DNA of 10,076 nucleotides. Origin: an alpha proteobacterium 3107. Its GTDB lineage: Bacteria > Pseudomonadota > Alphaproteobacteria > Rhodobacterales > Rhodobacteraceae. Numbering within the stretch: position 1 is the first letter of the stretch; every line of letters starts with the position of its first letter. Both the position numbers and the translations under genes were made by a program. The notes under the pieces are model-generated. The model saw only the letters and a program-made list of their open reading frames with translations, did not search any database and had not been told where the DNA came from. Positions 1-9,995 of this stretch are shown here, in pieces. The stretch covers positions 1 to 10,076 of the forward strand of contig JPPB01000290.1 of the NCBI GenBank assembly GCA_001483205.1, written 5' to 3'.

Positions 1-8
1 TCCCGGAA

Positions 9-22
9 TGTAAGGGCTTACA
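9..22. promoter_or_regulatory. LacI-family-like operator, left site
   Basis: The site reads TGTAAGGGCTTACA. Its arms TGTAAG and CTTACA are perfect inverted repeats, and the symmetry extends to 8 bp each side (AATGTAAG at 7-14, CTTACATT at 17-24). LacI-family operators typically have the form TGNAAGCGCTTNCA; here the central CG is replaced by GG. A second site follows exactly 21 bp away, centre to centre. To the right lies only the 3' end of a minus-strand tRNA, so the controlled gene is probably transcribed leftward and begins beyond base 1. The regulator and its ligand cannot be seen. Confidence 0.55.
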
Positions 23-29
23 TTTTCGG

Positions 30-43
30 TGAAAGCGCTTACA
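30..43. promoter_or_regulatory. LacI-family-like operator, right site
   Basis: The site reads TGAAAGCGCTTACA, a 14-bp palindrome with one mismatched pair and the central CG typical of LacI-family operators. It shares the half-site CTTACATT (38-45) with the left site (17-24). The 21-bp spacing puts both on the same face of the helix, as expected for cooperative dimer binding. Family membership is inferred from the motif alone. Confidence 0.55.
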
Positions 44-57
44 TTCATGCAGCAGCG

Positions 58-74
58 CCCTGACAGGATCAGGG
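58..74 (-). terminator. weak hairpin downstream of tRNA-Leu
   Basis: CCCTGA (58-63) and TCAGGG (69-74) form a 6-bp stem with a 5-base loop. The hairpin starts 47 bases beyond the 3' end of the minus-strand tRNA-Leu, so it could end that transcript. No T-tract follows in the minus-strand direction, so intrinsic termination is doubtful. It lies between the tRNA and the operator pair. Confidence 0.22.
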
Positions 75-121
75 TTGGAACCTGTGATCAATTTACGGCG
101 CGCATCCACACCCGCAGGAAA

Positions 122-208
122 TGGTGCCCAGGAGAGGACTCGAACCTCCACGTCCATACGGACACTAGCACCTGAAGCTAGCGCGTCTACCAATTCCGCC
201 ACCTGGGC
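122..208 (-). tRNA. tRNA-Leu (anticodon CAG)
   Basis: The minus strand folds into a class II tRNA of 87 nt including an encoded CCA. The acceptor stem is GCCCAGG paired with CCTGGGC, with discriminator A. The D-arm contains GGTAGACGC. The anticodon stem CTAGC/GCTAG encloses the loop TTCAGGT, giving anticodon CAG (plus-strand bases 172-174), which reads the CUG leucine codon. The long variable arm has a GTCC/GGAC stem and the T-arm is GAGG-TTCGAGT-CCTC. The long variable arm is diagnostic of Leu/Ser/Tyr tRNAs, and the anticodon decides leucine. A promoter lies directly upstream. Confidence 0.97.
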
Positions 209-224
209 CGGGGCCGTGGGCGGC

Positions 225-253
225 GATGTAGCGGGCGGGGCGAATGCCGTCAA
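225..253 (-). promoter_or_regulatory. sigma-70 promoter of tRNA-Leu
   Basis: Read on the minus strand, a -35 box TTGACG (plus coordinates 248-253) is separated by exactly 17 bases from a -10 box TACATC (225-230). The mature tRNA 5' end lies 16 bases past the -10 box, which leaves a leader of roughly 10 nt. A near-consensus -35 with a GC-rich spacer and a TACATC-like -10 suits stable RNA promoters of Rhodobacterales. The promoter lies within the 146-base gap before the rightward NDUFA9-like gene. Confidence 0.65.
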
Positions 254-354
254 GCGGCTTTTCCCCTGCCCTGCCCGGTTGCGCCTTGCCTGCGGCGCGG
301 ACCGGCGCTATTTTCGCCCCCACACCGCCAACACAGACCGAAACGGAGACCGAC

Positions 355-1341
355 ATGTCCAGAATCGCGACCATTTTCGGCGGCTCCGGCTTTGTCGGGC
401 GTTACATCGCGCAGCGTCTGGCCAAAGAGGGCTGGCGGGTGCGGGTTGCCGTCCGGCGTCCGAACGAGGCGCTGCATGTGCGGCCCTCGGGCGTGGTCGG
501 GCAGGTCGAACCGGTGTTTTGCAATATCCGCGATGACGCCCTGGTGCGCGCGGCCCTGCGCGGGGCGGATGCGGCGGTCAACTGTGTCGGCACGTTCGAT
601 CGGGCGGGGCGCAACAATTTCGCGGCGGTCCAGCATCTGGGGGCGGAACGGATCGCCCGGATCGCGGCAGAGGAAGGCATCACCCGGCTGGCCCATATCT
701 CTGCAATCGGGGCGGACCGGGACAGCGACAGCCTCTATGCGCAATCGAAGGCCCTGGGCGAAGAGGCCATCCTGCGGCATTTCGCCGGAGCGGTGATCCT
801 GCGGCCCTCGGTGATCTTCGGGGCAGAGGACGGGTTTTTCAACCGCTTTGCCTCGATGGCGCGGATGGGGCCGTTCCTGCCGCTGGTCGGGGACGGCACG
901 ATGTTTCAGCCGGTGCATGTGGAGGACGTGGCCCGCGCCGCGGTGATGGCGGTGACGGGAGAGGCCGCCCCCGGCGTCTATGAGCTCGGCGGGCCGGAGG
1001 CGCTGACCCTGCGCCAGTGTATCCGGCGGATGCTGGGGGTGATCAACCGGCGGAGAATCCTGCTGCCGCTGCCCTTTGTGGCCGGGAATGTGATTGCCAC
1101 CGCCTTTGACGCCGTTGACGCGGTAACGCTCGGCCTGATCCCGAACGGCGTTCTGACCCGTGACCAGTTGCGCAGCCTGCGCCATGACAATGTGGTCCCG
1201 GACGGGGCGAAAGGCTTTGCCGATCTGGGGATTGTTCCGGCGGCGATGGGGGCGGTTATGCCGGAATATCTGTGGCGCTATCGCCCGCGCGGGCAGTATG
1301 AAGACATCACCGCGCCGACAAGGGCCGCCCGCAAGCCTTAG
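355..1341 (+). CDS. NDUFA9-like NAD(P)-binding protein (atypical SDR family)
   Basis: The predicted protein has 328 residues and is soluble with a Rossmann fold. The N-terminus carries the dinucleotide-binding motif GGSGFVG (G9, G12, G15 in GxxGxxG spacing). The SDR-type active-site pattern is present as S116 and Y128-xxx-K132. LRPSVIFG (149-156) and FQPVHVEDVA (184-193) are typical of the NDUFA9/NAD-dependent epimerase subgroup. In mitochondria NDUFA9 is an accessory subunit of respiratory complex I that binds NADPH; bacterial relatives are usually annotated by that similarity, and whether this protein associates with complex I is unknown. The start at 355 is preferred over an in-frame upstream ATG at 244 because GGAG (345-348) sits 6 bases before it and because the family motif then begins at residue 9; the longer version would add a nonsense extension over the tRNA promoter. 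The stop overlaps that of convergent uppP by 4 bases. Confidence 0.88.
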   Translation: MSRIATIFGGSGFVGRYIAQRLAKEGWRVRVAVRRPNEALHVRPSGVVGQVEPVFCNIRDDALVRAALRGADAAVNCVGTFDRAGRNNFAAVQHLGAERIARIAAEEGITRLAHISAIGADRDSDSLYAQSKALGEEAILRHFAGAVILRPSVIFGAEDGFFNRFASMARMGPFLPLVGDGTMFQPVHVEDVARAAVMAVTGEAAPGVYELGGPEALTLRQCIRRMLGVINRRRILLPLPFVAGNVIATAFDAVDAVTLGLIPNGVLTRDQLRSLRHDNVVPDGAKGFADLGIVPAAMGAVMPEYLWRYRPRGQYEDITAPTRAARKP

Positions 1342-2141
1342 CGATAGGCAACCCACAGCAGGGCCACCCCCAGCGCGATGCGGTAGAGCACATAAGGGGT
1401 GAAGCCAACGCCGCGCAAAAGCCGCATCATCAGTGAAAGCGCCGCCAGCGCCGCCAGAAACGCGAAACCGGCGGCAATCAGGCCATCCCGCGCCGCCACC
1501 CTGTCGGCGGTGGCAATCACCTCTGCCCCCAGCAAAGCGCCCGAGGCAAGGATCGCCGGGATCGACATCAGCATCGCCAACCGGGCGGCATCCTGTCGCC
1601 CGTAGCCCAGAAACCGCGCCCCGGTGATGGTGACGCCCGCCCGCGACGCCCCCGGTATCAGCGCAATCACCTGCCAAAGCCCCATGATCAGCGCATGGCG
1701 AAACCGCCAGTCCTCATGTGTCTTTTCCGCCCCGCCGGTCTGATCCGCCCAATACAGCAGGATGCCGAAAATCAGCGTCGCCCAGCCCACCACCTCGACC
1801 GAGCGCAGCGCATCGTCAAGCCCCGCCAGTTTCACCATCAGCCCGACGACGACCACCGGAAGGGTGGCAAGGGCCAGCAACCCGGCCAGTCGCGCGCCCG
1901 GATCATCTGCCCGTCCGCGCAAGAGGCGCGGCACCCCGGACAGGGCAAGCGCGACATCCCGGCGGAAATAGAGCATGACCGCGCAAAGGGTGCCGACATG
2001 CACGGCCACATCGATCACCTGGCCCTGATCCTGCATCCCCGTCAGGGCGGGCAACAGGATCAGGTGGCCGGAAGAAGAGACCGGCAAAAACTCCGTCACC
2101 CCCTGAATGACGGCGACCAGAAACAGGTGAAACAGCGGCAT
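1338..2141 (-). CDS. uppP: undecaprenyl-diphosphate phosphatase
   Basis: A 267-residue polytopic membrane protein of the UppP/BacA family, close to the usual length. It removes the beta-phosphate of undecaprenyl diphosphate, recycling the lipid carrier of peptidoglycan and other envelope polymers; loss of activity typically lowers bacitracin tolerance. Motif one is QGVTEFLPVSSSGH (13-26), containing the Q-xxx-E pair (Q13, E17), the serine triplet and H26. Motif two is PGASRAGVT (163-171) with R167 as the expected catalytic arginine. The commonest form of motif two is PGxSRSG, so A168 replaces a usually conserved serine. Several hydrophobic segments follow, for example near 87-107, 187-209, 222-240 and 247-265. 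The ATG is supported by GAGGAA (2149-2154) 7 bases upstream. The gene is convergent with the NDUFA9-like gene (4-base overlap) and divergent from gltD. Confidence 0.96.
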   Translation of the reverse strand: MPLFHLFLVAVIQGVTEFLPVSSSGHLILLPALTGMQDQGQVIDVAVHVGTLCAVMLYFRRDVALALSGVPRLLRGRADDPGARLAGLLALATLPVVVVGLMVKLAGLDDALRSVEVVGWATLIFGILLYWADQTGGAEKTHEDWRFRHALIMGLWQVIALIPGASRAGVTITGARFLGYGRQDAARLAMLMSIPAILASGALLGAEVIATADRVAARDGLIAAGFAFLAALAALSLMMRLLRGVGFTPYVLYRIALGVALLWVAYR

Positions 2142-2204
2142 GACCGTTTTCCTCGATTCGTTTTTCGCACCCTAGCCGGGCCGGGCCGAATGGAAAGGCC
2201 GCAT

Positions 2205-2227
2205 TTATGACAGCACTTATGACATAA
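2205..2227. promoter_or_regulatory. direct TTATGACA repeats, candidate operator (uppP side)
   Basis: TTATGACA occurs at 2205-2212 and again at 2217-2224, a 12-bp step. The second copy extends to TTATGACATAA (2217-2227), a near-perfect palindrome (TTATG-N-CATAA). Related sequences recur 80-100 bp closer to gltD. The placement in the divergent uppP-gltD region suggests a transcription factor site. I do not recognise the regulator. No confident -35/-10 pair could be assigned to either gene. Confidence 0.35.
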
Positions 2228-2300
2228 AATCGTGCGCCATCCCGGAAAACCCCCGACAGATCGCCGGATTCGGGCCTTTTCCGGCGTGCCCCCTCAAAAA

Positions 2301-2319
2301 TATGTCACCTGTTATGACT
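2301..2319. promoter_or_regulatory. inverted TATGTCA/TTATGACT pair, candidate operator (gltD side)
   Basis: TATGTCA (2301-2307) and TTATGACT (2312-2319) form an imperfect inverted pair. They are related to the TTATGACA direct repeats at 2205-2224. The pair sits 67 bases before the gltD start codon and just upstream of a TATACG (2342-2347) that could be a -10 element, although no matching -35 is visible. Control of the ammonium-assimilation operon from here is an inference from position only. Confidence 0.33.
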
Positions 2320-2385
2320 TTTTATCCCGTCCGAAATGGGGTATACGGGGTGCCCTGTTCTGATGCCGCTTGAGGGGAGAGCCGG

Positions 2386-3843
2386 ATGGCCGGGCAACCG
2401 ATGCTGAAATTCGTCTCGATCGGGCGCGACATGCCCGGAAAACGCGAAGCCGTGGCGCGCCGCGACGATTTCCGGGAAATTCATGCGGAATTTGCCGACG
2501 CGAAGGCCGGGGAACAGGCCAGCCGGTGCAGCCAGTGCGGGGTGCCCTATTGCCAGACCCATTGCCCGCTGCACAACAATATCCCCGACTGGTTGCGCCT
2601 GACCGCCGAGGGCCGCCTGAAAGAGGCTTACGAGCTCAGCCAGGCCACCAATGCCTTCCCGGAAATCTGTGGCCGCATCTGCCCGCAGGACCGCCTGTGC
2701 GAAGGCAACTGCGTGATCGAGCAATCGGGGCATGGCACGGTCACCATCGGCGCGGTCGAAAAATACCTGACCGAAACCGCCTGGCGCGAGGGGTGGGTGA
2801 GGCCCGCCACTCCCCTGACCGAACGCCCCGAAAGCGTCGGCATTATCGGTGCGGGGCCGGGCGGGCTGGCGGCGGCAGAGCGGTTGCGGCGCGCGGGCGT
2901 GCAGGTCACCGTCTATGACCGTTACGACCGGGCAGGCGGGTTGCTGACCTACGGCATTCCCGGCTTCAAGCTGGAAAAACCCGTGGTCATGCGCCGGATC
3001 GAACAGCTTCGGGCCGCAGGTGTCAGCTTTGCCCTCAACACCAAGGTCGGCGCGGATATTGACTTCACCGTGCTGCGGGCGGCGCATAATGCGGTGCTGA
3101 TCGCGACCGGGGTCTATGAAACGCGGGACTTGCAGGCACCGGGCAGCGGGGCGCGGGGGATTGTGCGGGCCATCGACTATCTGACCGCCTCTAACCGCAA
3201 GAGTTTCGGCGACCGGGTGCCGGAGTTCGACAGCGGAGCGCTCAACGCCCACGGCAAGCGCGTCGTGGTGATCGGCGGCGGGGACACGGCGATGGATTGT
3301 GTGCGCACTGCGGTCCGGCAGGGGGCGGCCTCTGTCAAATGCCTCTATCGCCGGGATCGGGAGAACATGCCCGGCTCAATGCGCGAAGTGATGCACGCCG
3401 AGGAAGAGGGCGTTGAGTTTGTCTGGCAAACCGCCCCGCGGGGCTTTGCGGGGGATCCGGTGACCGGCGTGTTGGTCCGCAGGATGCGCCTTGGTGCGCC
3501 GGATGCCACCGGTCGCCGGACGCCGGAGCCGATTGAGGGCGCGGATTACACGGAAGAGGCCGATATGGTCATCAAGGCGCTGGGGTTTGACCCTGAGAAC
3601 CTGCCGGTGCTGTGGGGCGAGGCGGCGCTTGAGGTCACCCGCTGGGGCACGATCCGGGCCGATTTCCGCACCCATGCCACCAATCTGCCGGGGGTCTATG
3701 CCGCCGGGGACATCGTGCGCGGGGCGAGCCTGGTGGTCTGGGCGATCCGCGACGGGCGCGAGGCGGCGGACAGCATTCTGAGCGCGCTTGATGCGGATGC
3801 GCGGGCGGCGGCGGAACAGGCGGCGAAAACGGCGGCGGAATAG
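2386..3843 (+). CDS. gltD: glutamate synthase (NADPH) small/beta subunit
   Basis: A 485-residue cytoplasmic flavoprotein that takes electrons from NADPH onto FAD and passes them through iron-sulfur clusters to the large subunit, where glutamate is formed. The N-terminal cluster domain has two cysteine groups (C48, C51, C56, C60 and C95, C99, C105, C109), expected to bind two 4Fe-4S clusters. The FAD site is GAGPGG (155-160), the NADPH site GGGDTAMD (297-304), and the C-terminal FAD contact is GVYAAGDIVRG (436-446). The last 17 residues are an alanine-rich tail of no recognised function. The ATG at 2386 follows GGGGAG (2374-2379); an in-frame ATG at 2401 lacks a ribosome-binding site. The gene precedes gltB by 67 bases in an apparent operon, the reverse of the E. 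coli gltB-gltD order. Related NADPH-dependent oxidoreductases share this fold, but the gltB neighbour settles the assignment. Confidence 0.96.
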   Translation: MAGQPMLKFVSIGRDMPGKREAVARRDDFREIHAEFADAKAGEQASRCSQCGVPYCQTHCPLHNNIPDWLRLTAEGRLKEAYELSQATNAFPEICGRICPQDRLCEGNCVIEQSGHGTVTIGAVEKYLTETAWREGWVRPATPLTERPESVGIIGAGPGGLAAAERLRRAGVQVTVYDRYDRAGGLLTYGIPGFKLEKPVVMRRIEQLRAAGVSFALNTKVGADIDFTVLRAAHNAVLIATGVYETRDLQAPGSGARGIVRAIDYLTASNRKSFGDRVPEFDSGALNAHGKRVVVIGGGDTAMDCVRTAVRQGAASVKCLYRRDRENMPGSMREVMHAEEEGVEFVWQTAPRGFAGDPVTGVLVRRMRLGAPDATGRRTPEPIEGADYTEEADMVIKALGFDPENLPVLWGEAALEVTRWGTIRADFRTHATNLPGVYAAGDIVRGASLVVWAIRDGREAADSILSALDADARAAAEQAAKTAAE

Positions 3844-3910
3844 CGGAATAGGCGTGGCCCCCGGTATGGCTCCCGACCCCAGCCAGGCAAGACGACGAAA
3901 GGAACGCGGC

Positions 3911-8446
<4,536 letters not shown>

Positions 8447-8456
8447 GTGTTGGGGG

Positions 8457-8476
8457 ATGGGCAGGCCGGTGCCCAT
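8457..8476. terminator. putative bidirectional terminator hairpin between gltB and the nucleosidase gene
   Basis: ATGGGC (8457-8462) and GCCCAT (8471-8476) form a perfect 6-bp stem around an 8-base loop, 10 bases after the gltB stop. A perfect 12-bp palindrome GGCGCGCGCGCC follows at 8485-8496. Both lie in the 77-base gap between two convergent stop codons, where transcripts from each side must end. Neither has a T-tract, so the hairpins may aid Rho-dependent termination or mark 3' ends rather than act as classical intrinsic terminators. Confidence 0.35.
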
Positions 8477-8523
8477 ATGACAGAGGCGCGCGCGCCACGC
8501 CACCCCATTGAGGGCTGACCAAA

Positions 8524-9477
8524 CTACTCCGGCAGCGCCCGCAACAGCGCCCTGACCACAGCAGCCGCATTCCCGGCGGCAAGCTGAAAAAACACCGGCA
8601 GCTCGTTGCTGTGATCGCCCCCGCCCGCCAGATCAGACACGCTGCGCACGGCGATAAACGGCACTCTGTTGGACCAGGCGACATGGGCAACAGCGGCGCT
8701 TTCCATATCCAGCACCCGCGCCCCGAAGGTTTCAAACGTGTATTCCCGGAACGCGGCGTTATCGACAAAGGCACTGCCCGACACGCCATTGCCGCCGACC
8801 ACAACCTTCGGCACCCGGCCGAGGCAGACGCTTTCCGCCGTGCAGCGCTCAAGCGCCATCCCCGCCGCCACCGTGCGGGCGAGGGCCAGCATGTCCGGGT
8901 CTGCCGGAAACCAAAAACGGGTCTCAGGGGCCTCTGCGCCCTCTCTCAGCACGTCAACCGAGCGGGGAAACATCATCCCGAACCCCGCGAACGGGTATTC
9001 AAAGAACGGCGGTTTTGACCAGCGGTCATTGCCCTCGCCCCCGTCCCCGCCTTGCCGCGCCAGAACCAGTTCCAGATATTGCCCCCATTGTTCGGTAATC
9101 GCCACATCGCCGATGTTCAGGCCGGGATCAACCCCGCCCGCGATGCCGGAAAAAACGATCCTGTCGATGCGGAAGTGATCAAGCGCGACCTGCACCGTCA
9201 TTGCCGCATTGACGACGCTTATACCGCTCAGAAACAGGACAACCTCGCGCCCGTCCAGCGCGCCGGTGGTGAAGGCGACGCCGTTGATCCGGTGAGTTTC
9301 CTCATCCTGAAGGTCGCTTTTCAGAAGGGCGATTTCGGGCGGAAAGGCAGAGACCACGGCGATGCGCCGGGTGTCATCAACCGGGGGGTGCGCAAAGGCC
9401 GGAAGCGTTGCCGCGAACAGGCAGAATGCGGTGGCAACAAGGCTGAAAGCCGGTTTGAGGTGTTTGTTGGGGTTCAC
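8524..9477 (-). CDS. exported nucleoside phosphorylase/MTA-SAH nucleosidase superfamily protein
   Basis: The protein has 317 residues. A basic N-terminus (K5, K8), a hydrophobic core (10-25) and the site AFA-HPP predict signal peptidase I cleavage after A29, so it should be periplasmic. The rest is a PNP/UDP phosphorylase-type domain: FPPE (E48), FSGIAGGVDPGLNIGD (109-124), DMESAA (E259 in 257-262) and SVSDLAGGG (D282). E48, E259 and D282 align with the catalytic residues of MTA/SAH nucleosidase (E12, E174, D197 in E. coli). It likely splits a purine nucleoside, but substrate and hydrolysis versus phosphorolysis cannot be told. C212 and C218 are the only cysteines of the mature protein and could form a disulfide. 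The GTG at 9477 is chosen because AGAGGGAAC (minus strand, 9484-9492) precedes it and the signal peptide then starts correctly; the longer ATG at 9576 would overlap the tRNA-Thr. Typical cytosolic MTA/SAH nucleosidases are about 230 residues without a signal peptide. Confidence 0.85.
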   Translation of the reverse strand: MNPNKHLKPAFSLVATAFCLFAATLPAFAHPPVDDTRRIAVVSAFPPEIALLKSDLQDEETHRINGVAFTTGALDGREVVLFLSGISVVNAAMTVQVALDHFRIDRIVFSGIAGGVDPGLNIGDVAITEQWGQYLELVLARQGGDGGEGNDRWSKPPFFEYPFAGFGMMFPRSVDVLREGAEAPETRFWFPADPDMLALARTVAAGMALERCTAESVCLGRVPKVVVGGNGVSGSAFVDNAAFREYTFETFGARVLDMESAAVAHVAWSNRVPFIAVRSVSDLAGGGDHSNELPVFFQLAAGNAAAVVRALLRALPE

Positions 9478-9575
9478 CGTCTTGTTCCCTCTGTTGTCTG
9501 GCGCGAGAGCGGGCAGCGCGCCATCCGATGAAGGCCGAACACCCGCGCGGACGGGCGGGCGGTTGGCCGGAAACA

Positions 9576-9651
9576 TGGTGCCGCATGAGGGACTTGAACC
9601 CCCGACCCACCGCTTACGAAGCGGTTGCTCTACCGGCTGAGCTAATGCGGC
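9576..9651 (-). tRNA. tRNA-Thr (anticodon CGT)
   Basis: The minus strand folds into a class I tRNA of 76 nt including an encoded CCA. The acceptor stem is GCCGCAT/ATGCGGC. The D-arm is GCTC-AGCCGGTA-GAGC. The anticodon stem ACCGC/GCGGT encloses the loop TTCGTAA, giving anticodon CGT (plus-strand bases 9616-9618), which reads the ACG threonine codon. The T-arm GGGGG-TTCAAGT-CCCTC has one G-U pair. The exported nucleosidase gene starts 98 bases downstream on the same strand. Confidence 0.96.
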
Positions 9652-9661
9652 GCGCCGCGCC

Positions 9662-9690
9662 CGTTTAGCGGCTCAGGCGAGGCAGATCAA
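9662..9690 (-). promoter_or_regulatory. putative promoter of tRNA-Thr
   Basis: On the minus strand, TTGATC (9685-9690) is followed after 17 bases by TAAACG (9662-9667). The tRNA 5' end lies 10 bases past the -10 element, which leaves a leader of only a few nucleotides. The boxes match consensus less well than those of the tRNA-Leu promoter, but the position is right. Any read-through past the tRNA would reach the nucleosidase gene. Confidence 0.38.
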
Positions 9691-9760
9691 GTCGGGATTG
9701 CGCCTGTCAGCGACGGCCCCCTGCCCGAGCGGGCCGGGCGCGGGTTTTCGGGCTGTTCGC

Positions 9761-9824
9761 TGTCCCGGCAAACAGGACCGGACCTTATCCGCGGGTAAGG
9801 TTGGGGGCTTATCCGCGGATAAGG
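9761..9824. repeat. double-palindrome direct repeat, copy 1
   Basis: The 64-base unit starts TGTCCCGGCAAACAGG and then carries two palindromes. The first, CCTTATCCGCGGGTAAGG (9783-9800), is symmetric except for one pair. The second, CTTATCCGCGGATAAG (9808-9823), is a perfect 16-bp palindrome. Their centres are 24 bp apart, joined by TTGGGGG. A second copy lies at 10008-10070, differing by three substitutions and a one-base deletion. Tandem palindromes are a feature of REP/BIME-type repeats and of paired operators; the family here is unrecognised. Confidence 0.85.
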
Positions 9825-9825
9825 G

Positions 9826-9839
9826 CAAGACCTCTGCAT
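9826..9839 (-). repeat. 14-bp inverted repeat, left arm
   Basis: Read on the minus strand this arm is ATGCAGAGGTCTTG. It matches ATGCAAAGGTCTTG at 9996-10009 at 13 of 14 positions in inverted orientation. It abuts the inner end of direct repeat copy 1. Together the arms bound a 184-base segment, as terminal inverted repeats of a small mobile element would, but no transposase or clear target duplication is visible. Confidence 0.6.
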
Positions 9840-9840
9840 G

Positions 9841-9966
9841 ATCTCCGGGTCCGGCGGAGATACGGGTGACGAGGTTCCACAAGAACCGTGAGGGCAGCGC
9901 CCGACCCGGCGGAAGCGAAGCGCCCGCCATGGGGCGGGGCGGGCGCTGCCCGGTCTTGCGACCGGG
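9841..9966. ncRNA. hairpin-rich segment, possible structured RNA
   Basis: Four stems occur in 126 bases. ATCTCCG/CGGAGAT (9841-9847, 9855-9861) is a perfect 7-bp stem with a 7-base loop. GGTTC/GAACC (9873-9877, 9883-9887) is a 5-bp stem. GGGCAGCGCCCG/CGGGCGCTGCCC (9892-9903, 9940-9951) is a perfect 12-bp stem. CCCGGTC/GACCGGG (9949-9955, 9960-9966) is a perfect 7-bp stem with loop TTGC and shares three bases with the previous one. A competing 9-bp pairing, GCGCCCGCC/GGCGGGCGC (9920-9928, 9938-9946), would exclude the long stem. No promoter or known RNA family was recognised, so transcription is unproven; the symmetry could act in DNA instead. Confidence 0.3.
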
Positions 9967-9995
9967 CGGGACAGGTTGGCCACTGACGCGCCCAT

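Noticed and set aside
122..208. Phage or island attachment site at the tRNA 3' ends
   Set aside because: No integrase gene and no direct repeat of either tRNA 3' end is present in the window; the neighbours are ordinary chromosomal genes.
250..1677. 475-codon open frame on the minus strand across the NDUFA9-like gene and the end of uppP
   Set aside because: It overlaps two genes with clear family motifs, its translation has no recognisable domain, and long antisense frames are expected in DNA this GC-rich.
3788..3910. Upstream extension of gltB by 41 codons
   Set aside because: It is arginine-rich and overlaps the gltD 3' end, and it would put the catalytic cysteine 75 residues in. A good ribosome-binding site precedes the ATG at 3911.
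9478..9576. ATG start of the nucleosidase gene at 9576
   Set aside because: It would overlap the tRNA-Thr CCA end and put 33 extra residues before the signal peptide. The GTG at 9477 has a strong ribosome-binding site.
9785..9820. DnaA boxes or a replication origin, because of repeated TTATCC
   Set aside because: DnaA boxes read TTATCCACA or close variants, whereas these read TTATCCGCG in palindromes. There is no AT-rich unwinding region or dnaA/dnaN/parAB-type neighbour.
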